This document shows positions 59,666-64,000 of a stretch of 64,000 bases of DNA, piece by piece (position 1 is the stretch's first letter; every line of letters begins with the position of its first letter). The position numbers were made by a program, and so were the translations under genes. This DNA comes from Triglochin maritima (lineage: Eukaryota; Streptophyta; Magnoliopsida; Alismatales; Juncaginaceae). The stretch is from positions 17,194,001 to 17,258,000 of the forward strand of contig OY821777.1 in the NCBI GenBank assembly GCA_963682175.1. The letters are read 5' to 3'. The notes beneath the pieces are model-generated. The model did not search any database, was not told the origin of the DNA, and was given only the letters and a program-made list of their open reading frames with translations.

Positions 59666-59886
59666 GTCGGAAAAAAAAATCTGTCTCCGTTACTTCGCCT
59701 GATCTAGGTGTTTCGCCAGACATTTTCGTGGTGTTGGTACTAGGAATGTTAGTAAAACTGAGTCAAAAACCTTGTTTAAAGACACGGGACGATATGAGTA
59801 TTAAATATATTGTTAAACACAATTTGGTAATTTCACGGGACGATTTAAGTAGTTTTGGGGCGACGTTTAGTAGTTCCCAAGTTATT

Positions 59887-60227
59887 TGGCTACTTATTAG
59901 ATTGAAACATAGCTCAATAAAAAAATAAATATTCCCATGACAAGGGACAATAATAACTCCAACGATACAATCCGATTGGATAAAACCTAATTAATTTAAA
60001 CGGTGCAAGCAATAATAGCACACCCGCCAATCCGCCAATCCATCCATCAGTAGCCGCAGCAGCGCACCAATCAAACAGATGGAAGAGCCGACGACGAAAC
60101 CGAAGCCCAAATCCATCCAGACCAACAAAGGATAGAAAGAAAGTTACAGAGGCGTGTGGAGTCTTCTCTTCCCTTTTCCTATAAATCCCCCGACTCCGAT
60201 CCCATTCGGGGCGAGAAGATCGCTCCG
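59887..60227 (+). promoter_or_regulatory. XDH promoter and leader region
   Basis: Sequence between element Y and the XDH start. TATAAATC at about 60180-60187 is the best TATA candidate, 41-48 bp before the ATG, which would give a very short leader. A start further upstream is also possible. No gene seen. Confidence 0.4.
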
Positions 60228-63200
60228 ATGGGGTCGTTGGATGTGGACGACGTCGGGTGGGCGGAGGAGGCGATGCTCTACGTCAACGGCGTCCGCCGAG
60301 TCCTCCCCGACGGCCTCGCCCACCTCACCCTCCTCCAGTACCTTCGAGGTCTTACAATCCGTTTTGGTGACTTTCGTGTTGTTGTGCATTTTGCGGTTTC
60401 GTTCGGTTTTCGTTTTTTTTTCTTTTTCCTTCTCTTCCGGCGGAAACACAAACACTGATCGGAGAAATCGTGCTTTTGGAATGATAGGAAGGAGTAGTGT
60501 TCTTCAAAAGTGGTCCGGTTTTGGGATGGAAAATTGCGGTTTTGGTGGTGTTATGATATGCATGTGTGACAAGTAGTGTTCCTGAGAAGTGGGACTTCAT
60601 GAACAAACAAATACTGTTTACGCTCCGATAAGGTTGTTAAATCGGTTTCATTGTTTTTTTTTGTCGTTGCGGAAGTGCTGATTTTGCGTATAGATTTTTT
60701 TTTACGGTTTGGTGCTATTGTGTGTAACGATTAGTGTTCCTGAGAAGTGGGATGAGTGAAGAACATCATGATCTAGATGGTATAGCGTTGGGAAGTTGTG
60801 TCTGCGATGTTTTATCTTGGAATGGGGAATTGAAGTTATCATCCCATCGTTTTGGAGGCCCTCAATAATCCTTGGAAGTTTGAAATTCGAGTAACGGTTA
60901 AATTTTGCACCTGGTTCGGGCAGATACTGTGTTTCTGTGGATTTGGAATTATCACGTGTGACGAGTAGATGGTATGATGTGAGTGGTATGAGTGTGACTA
61001 TTCATGTTTGATTTATAACCATGGTACTGTGGTGGTGGACTCGTAGATATCGGAACCAGTAGACGGTAGTGTTTGTTCTGTTTCCTTTTGGAACGGGGAG
61101 CTGTAAACTAATTATATATATTATAACAAGTATCGTCCTGTTTTTTTGAAGGTCCCCGATAATTGTTGGAAGTTTGAATTTCGAGCAACAGTTAAATTTT
61201 GCTCTGGTTGGGGTGGAGATTGCGGTTCTTTGTGTTTTTCCAAGTACAGATCACGATTTGGGGAAAGTTCAGTACACAATAAATTTATGATAAAGTTGTA
61301 CCTTTTTGTTTCCTTGTCTTAAACTGTTTCGTTGTCTTGAGATTGCCCCTAAATAGGGGTTCTTTTACTTGGGCATGTTAACAAAGTGATAATGAACTTG
61401 CAGAAAAAAACTAAAAATGTTCTGTCTATCTTCGAGCTTATAATGTGCAGACAGTTTTTTTTGGTTTGGTTTGCCTTGACTTGTTTCGTATGTTTTAATG
61501 CAGAACCACGTAGTTTTTAATGTCTTTTAATATCAACATACTCACTTAATTGTACGAGTTTTATCACTATAACTCTCAGAGCTGATATTTCTCTTACCAA
61601 TTAGCGTTTTCTTTAAGTTGAATATACCATATCATGATTTCAGCTATCTTTGATGTTATTGAAGTTGGTATATGGATCTAGTTTGGTTTTCTATAATGGT
61701 GCTGAAGTTGTTTTCCAACAATGCAGATCTAGGACTTACGGGAACCAAGCTAGGCTGTGGAGAAGGTGGTTGTGGAGCCTGCACAGTGATGGTCTCTAGT
61801 TATGATCAGGATCTGAAGAAGTCTCTGTAAGTTCATTCATCCTAACTTCTTGAATACGTTTTCGCTCTATCTTGGGCCAAACTACTCTTTGCTTCAGGGA
61901 GTTAAGTATACTTGTTTTTCGTGTAGTTCTTTACATCTCTGACAAGTTTTGACGTTTCACTTTTTTCATAGAAGAGTTTGCATTTGCATTGTTATGACCC
62001 TATCTTTTTGTCATACAGGCACTATGCAGTCAATGCATGTTTAGCTCCTTTATATTCTGTTGAAGGAATGCATGTAATTACTGTAGAGGGAATTGGGAGT
62101 CGTCAGCATGGCCTACACCCCATACAGGCATGTTTCCTCACACGCTATTAGGGAAAATGCTATTCCTCTGCAAAGTCCTCATCTGTCCGTTTGTGAAATT
62201 TCCAATTGAGAATATCCTAGTTGTTGAAGTTCTATTTTTGTCAATAGGGAACCTTTTTAGTATCATATTCTTATATTAACTTTGCAAAGCTTAAGAATCT
62301 CTCATTTTTGTTGCTTATATTCAAAATAACATTTGCAACCATACTTTTGTAGTACTCAAGACCATTTGTACTACATCTGTTATGTACTTCCATTTTTTTG
62401 TGTGTATTCCCTAGGCTGGAAAGTTGCAAAATATTATTAATCTGGTTCGTAAGCTACATTTTGATTTTCTCCTTGTTTAAGTCTTTTAAACCTCGGGAAG
62501 TTTAAATGTTTTACTCGTCTATCTTCCTAGAGAGTAACTTCTTTGGATCTGTTGTCCTAAGTTATACATGTCATCTTGCATTCATAACTTAAATGGATTG
62601 TGATTTTTATTGTTTGTGTTGATTATCTCAAGGCTTTTTATTTGTAATCTGATTTGTAAGTTGGAATCCACCCATTTGACTAGAAATGCTGTTGAAATTA
62701 ATTGTTGGTGATAGTGGCATGTATCTGGTAGCATGTGGTCGGCAACAAAGCATGGAAGAAATCTCAAGTAAATCTGATACTCATGTACCAAAAATTGAAC
62801 AAAAAGAAATTGTTATGAGCTAATATCCCAATTGTTTATTGGAAAATATAAATTTACCTACTTTTTCTTCACGTAATACCTCAAAAGGTTTTCTTCATCA
62901 AATTTGAGCTTCCCTCAGCAGGCGGTCTGTAGTAGTCCTGGTTGATTTCAAATGCATTAAATAGACACCTTATGTATTTGCTTCTCCATTGTGCGTCTAT
63001 CACTCTATCTCACCAGTCTGGGACAGGATTTCTCTACTTACTTCATAGATTAAATCCTGAACTTATCTTTAGCCAATTATATCCACTTACAGAGATGAAA
63101 TAATTATTATATTTGTCATAGTGGATCTTCAAATTCTTTTGCAGGAATCCATGGCACAAGCTCATGGTTCACAATGTGGGTATTGCACACCTGGTTTTAT

Positions 63201-64000
63201 TATGTCTATGTATGCATTGCTGCGGTCTAGCAAAATCCAGCCTAGTCAGGAGGAGATTGAGGAAAGCCTTGCTGGGAATCTATGCCGGTGCACTGGCTAT
63301 AGACCAATTGTTGACGCCTTCCGCCATTTTGCTAAAACTGATAATTCTATATATGCTAAATCATCTTCCGGGAGCTTGTCAAGTAATGTTACCATATGCC
63401 CCTCATCTGGGTTGCCGTGCTCTTGCGCTGATTCTGCTGGCAATGACTGTGGAAGTTCTGTTACTTTAGGTTCTGGCATTAATCAAAAGCCTGTTTCGTA
63501 CAGTGAAATTAATGGAAGTTCGTATACAGACAAGGAACTAATCTTTCCTCCAGAGCTTATACTGAGAAAAGTTATGCCTCTGAGGTTGGCTGGAGCTAGG
63601 GGCATCAAATGGTTTCGACCTATTAATCTTCAGCATCTTTTATCTTTAAAATCAAAATATCCAGATGCAAAACTTGTTGGTGGGAACACTGAAGTTGGGA
63701 TAGAAATGAAAATGAAGAATGCTCAGTATAAGGTCCTGATTTCCTCTACGCATATTCCTGAGCTTAATGTTTTGAAAATGAAGAATGAAGGATTGGAGAT
63801 TGGTGCTTCTGTAAGATTAGCAGAGCTCCAACAGTTTCTAAAGAAAGCAATATCTGAACGCAAGCCTTACGAGATTTCAACTTGCAAGGCATTGATCGAG
63901 CAACTCAAATGGTTTGCTGGTAAACAGATACGAAATGTGGCTTCTGTTGGAGGAAATATCTGTACTGCAAGCCCAATATCAGATTTGAATCCCCTGTGGA
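60228..64000 (+). CDS. XDH: xanthine dehydrogenase, exons 1-4 (partial, runs off window)
   Basis: Exons 60228-60348, 61727-61826, 62019-62127 and 63145 to the window end give 395 codons without a stop, starting [20 protein letters not shown]. The first 2Fe-2S cluster domain has [14 protein letters not shown] with Cys 51, 56 and 59, plus Cys 81. The second has [10 protein letters not shown] (Cys 121, 124) and [10 protein letters not shown] (Cys 157, 159). From about residue 262 the FAD-binding domain begins ([14 protein letters not shown], then [20 protein letters not shown]). Plant enzymes of about 1,350 residues oxidise hypoxanthine and xanthine to uric acid in purine breakdown, using molybdenum cofactor, FAD and iron-sulphur clusters. 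The FAD C-terminus and molybdenum domains lie beyond the window. Intron 3 has a GC-AG border. The gene looks intact. Confidence 0.95.

Larger units (their letters stand above)
58573..59877. mobile_element. element Y: MULE-like non-coding element with large palindrome, TSD CAAGTTATT
   Basis: Ends CTGAATTGCTAAAC (58573) and, inverted, GGAACTACTAAAC (59877). Similarity continues through TACTTAAATCG and TGAAATTACCA. A 9-bp TSD CAAGTTATT lies at 58564-58572 and 59878-59886. No protein-coding gene. The interior is dominated by inverted repeats built on GGCGTCTGGCTAAGACGCC. Confidence 0.8.

Noticed and set aside
59448..59723. Open frames on both strands with RRLAKTP / RRLSQTP repeats
   Set aside because: They arise from the GGCGTCTGGCTAAGACGCC hairpin repeat of element Y; coding on both strands over the same repeat is a by-product.
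60154..60576. 140-codon plus-strand frame starting MWSLLFPF
   Set aside because: It overlaps XDH exon 1 in another frame and runs through its intron; XDH homology settles the frame.

Overview
This is a transposon-rich stretch of a flowering-plant nuclear genome. Two host genes are recognisable. One is a complete ten-intron DCN1-like neddylation gene on the minus strand (32689-42592). The other is the first four exons of a xanthine dehydrogenase gene on the plus strand (60228 to the window end). Split genes with GT-AG introns, tRNA-Asp-primed LTR elements, Sirevirus-type copia coding sequence, FAR1-type and MuDR-type Mutator elements, hAT elements and an L1-type LINE all indicate an angiosperm. 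The species cannot be told from the window.

Layout. 1-1848: broken Sirevirus-like copia gag/protease/integrase. 2016-about 7320: Mutator-like element (MULE-1) with a dead FAR1-type transposase, a dead Ulp1-like SUMO protease on the opposite strand and two 22-bp tandem arrays. 7.9-10.3 kb: PIF/Harbinger-type ORF1 gene behind a 39-bp tandem repeat. 10.6-11.1 kb: a duplication split by a SINE. 12477-31830: an L1-type LINE broken by three insertions: a solo LTR; a 6.8-kb LTR-like block that itself holds two solo LTRs; and a 7.3-kb Athila-like gypsy element that lacks pol. 32.7-42.9 kb: the DCN1-like gene. 43790-48408: MULE-2, a deleted relative of MULE-1 with a solo LTR inside. 48597-52181: a small hAT element carrying MULE-3 and another solo LTR. 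53224-54660: a hAT element that appears to have captured a piece of a plastid (pTAC3-like) gene. 54839-58543: MULE-4, a MuDR-type deletion derivative with a foldback-like insert. 58573-59877: a MULE-like element with a 90-bp-arm palindrome. 60228-64000: XDH.

Target-site duplications (TSDs) could be read directly for most insertions: 5 bp for LTR elements, 8 bp for hAT, 9 bp for MULEs and 14 bp for the SINE. They fix element ends and nesting order without any database.

The most unusual signal is one 22-bp tandem repeat found in four arrays inside three related MULEs. In both readable transposase copies the array begins just after the same predicted splice donor, so it looks like part of an intron. 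It also separates the two element genes in MULE-1, joins remnants of both in MULE-2, and fills a 1.4-kb MULE-3 that has an intact 9-bp TSD. A second signal is a clustered palindrome, core CGGTCGACCG, in the LTRs of two different LTR families (five solo LTRs).
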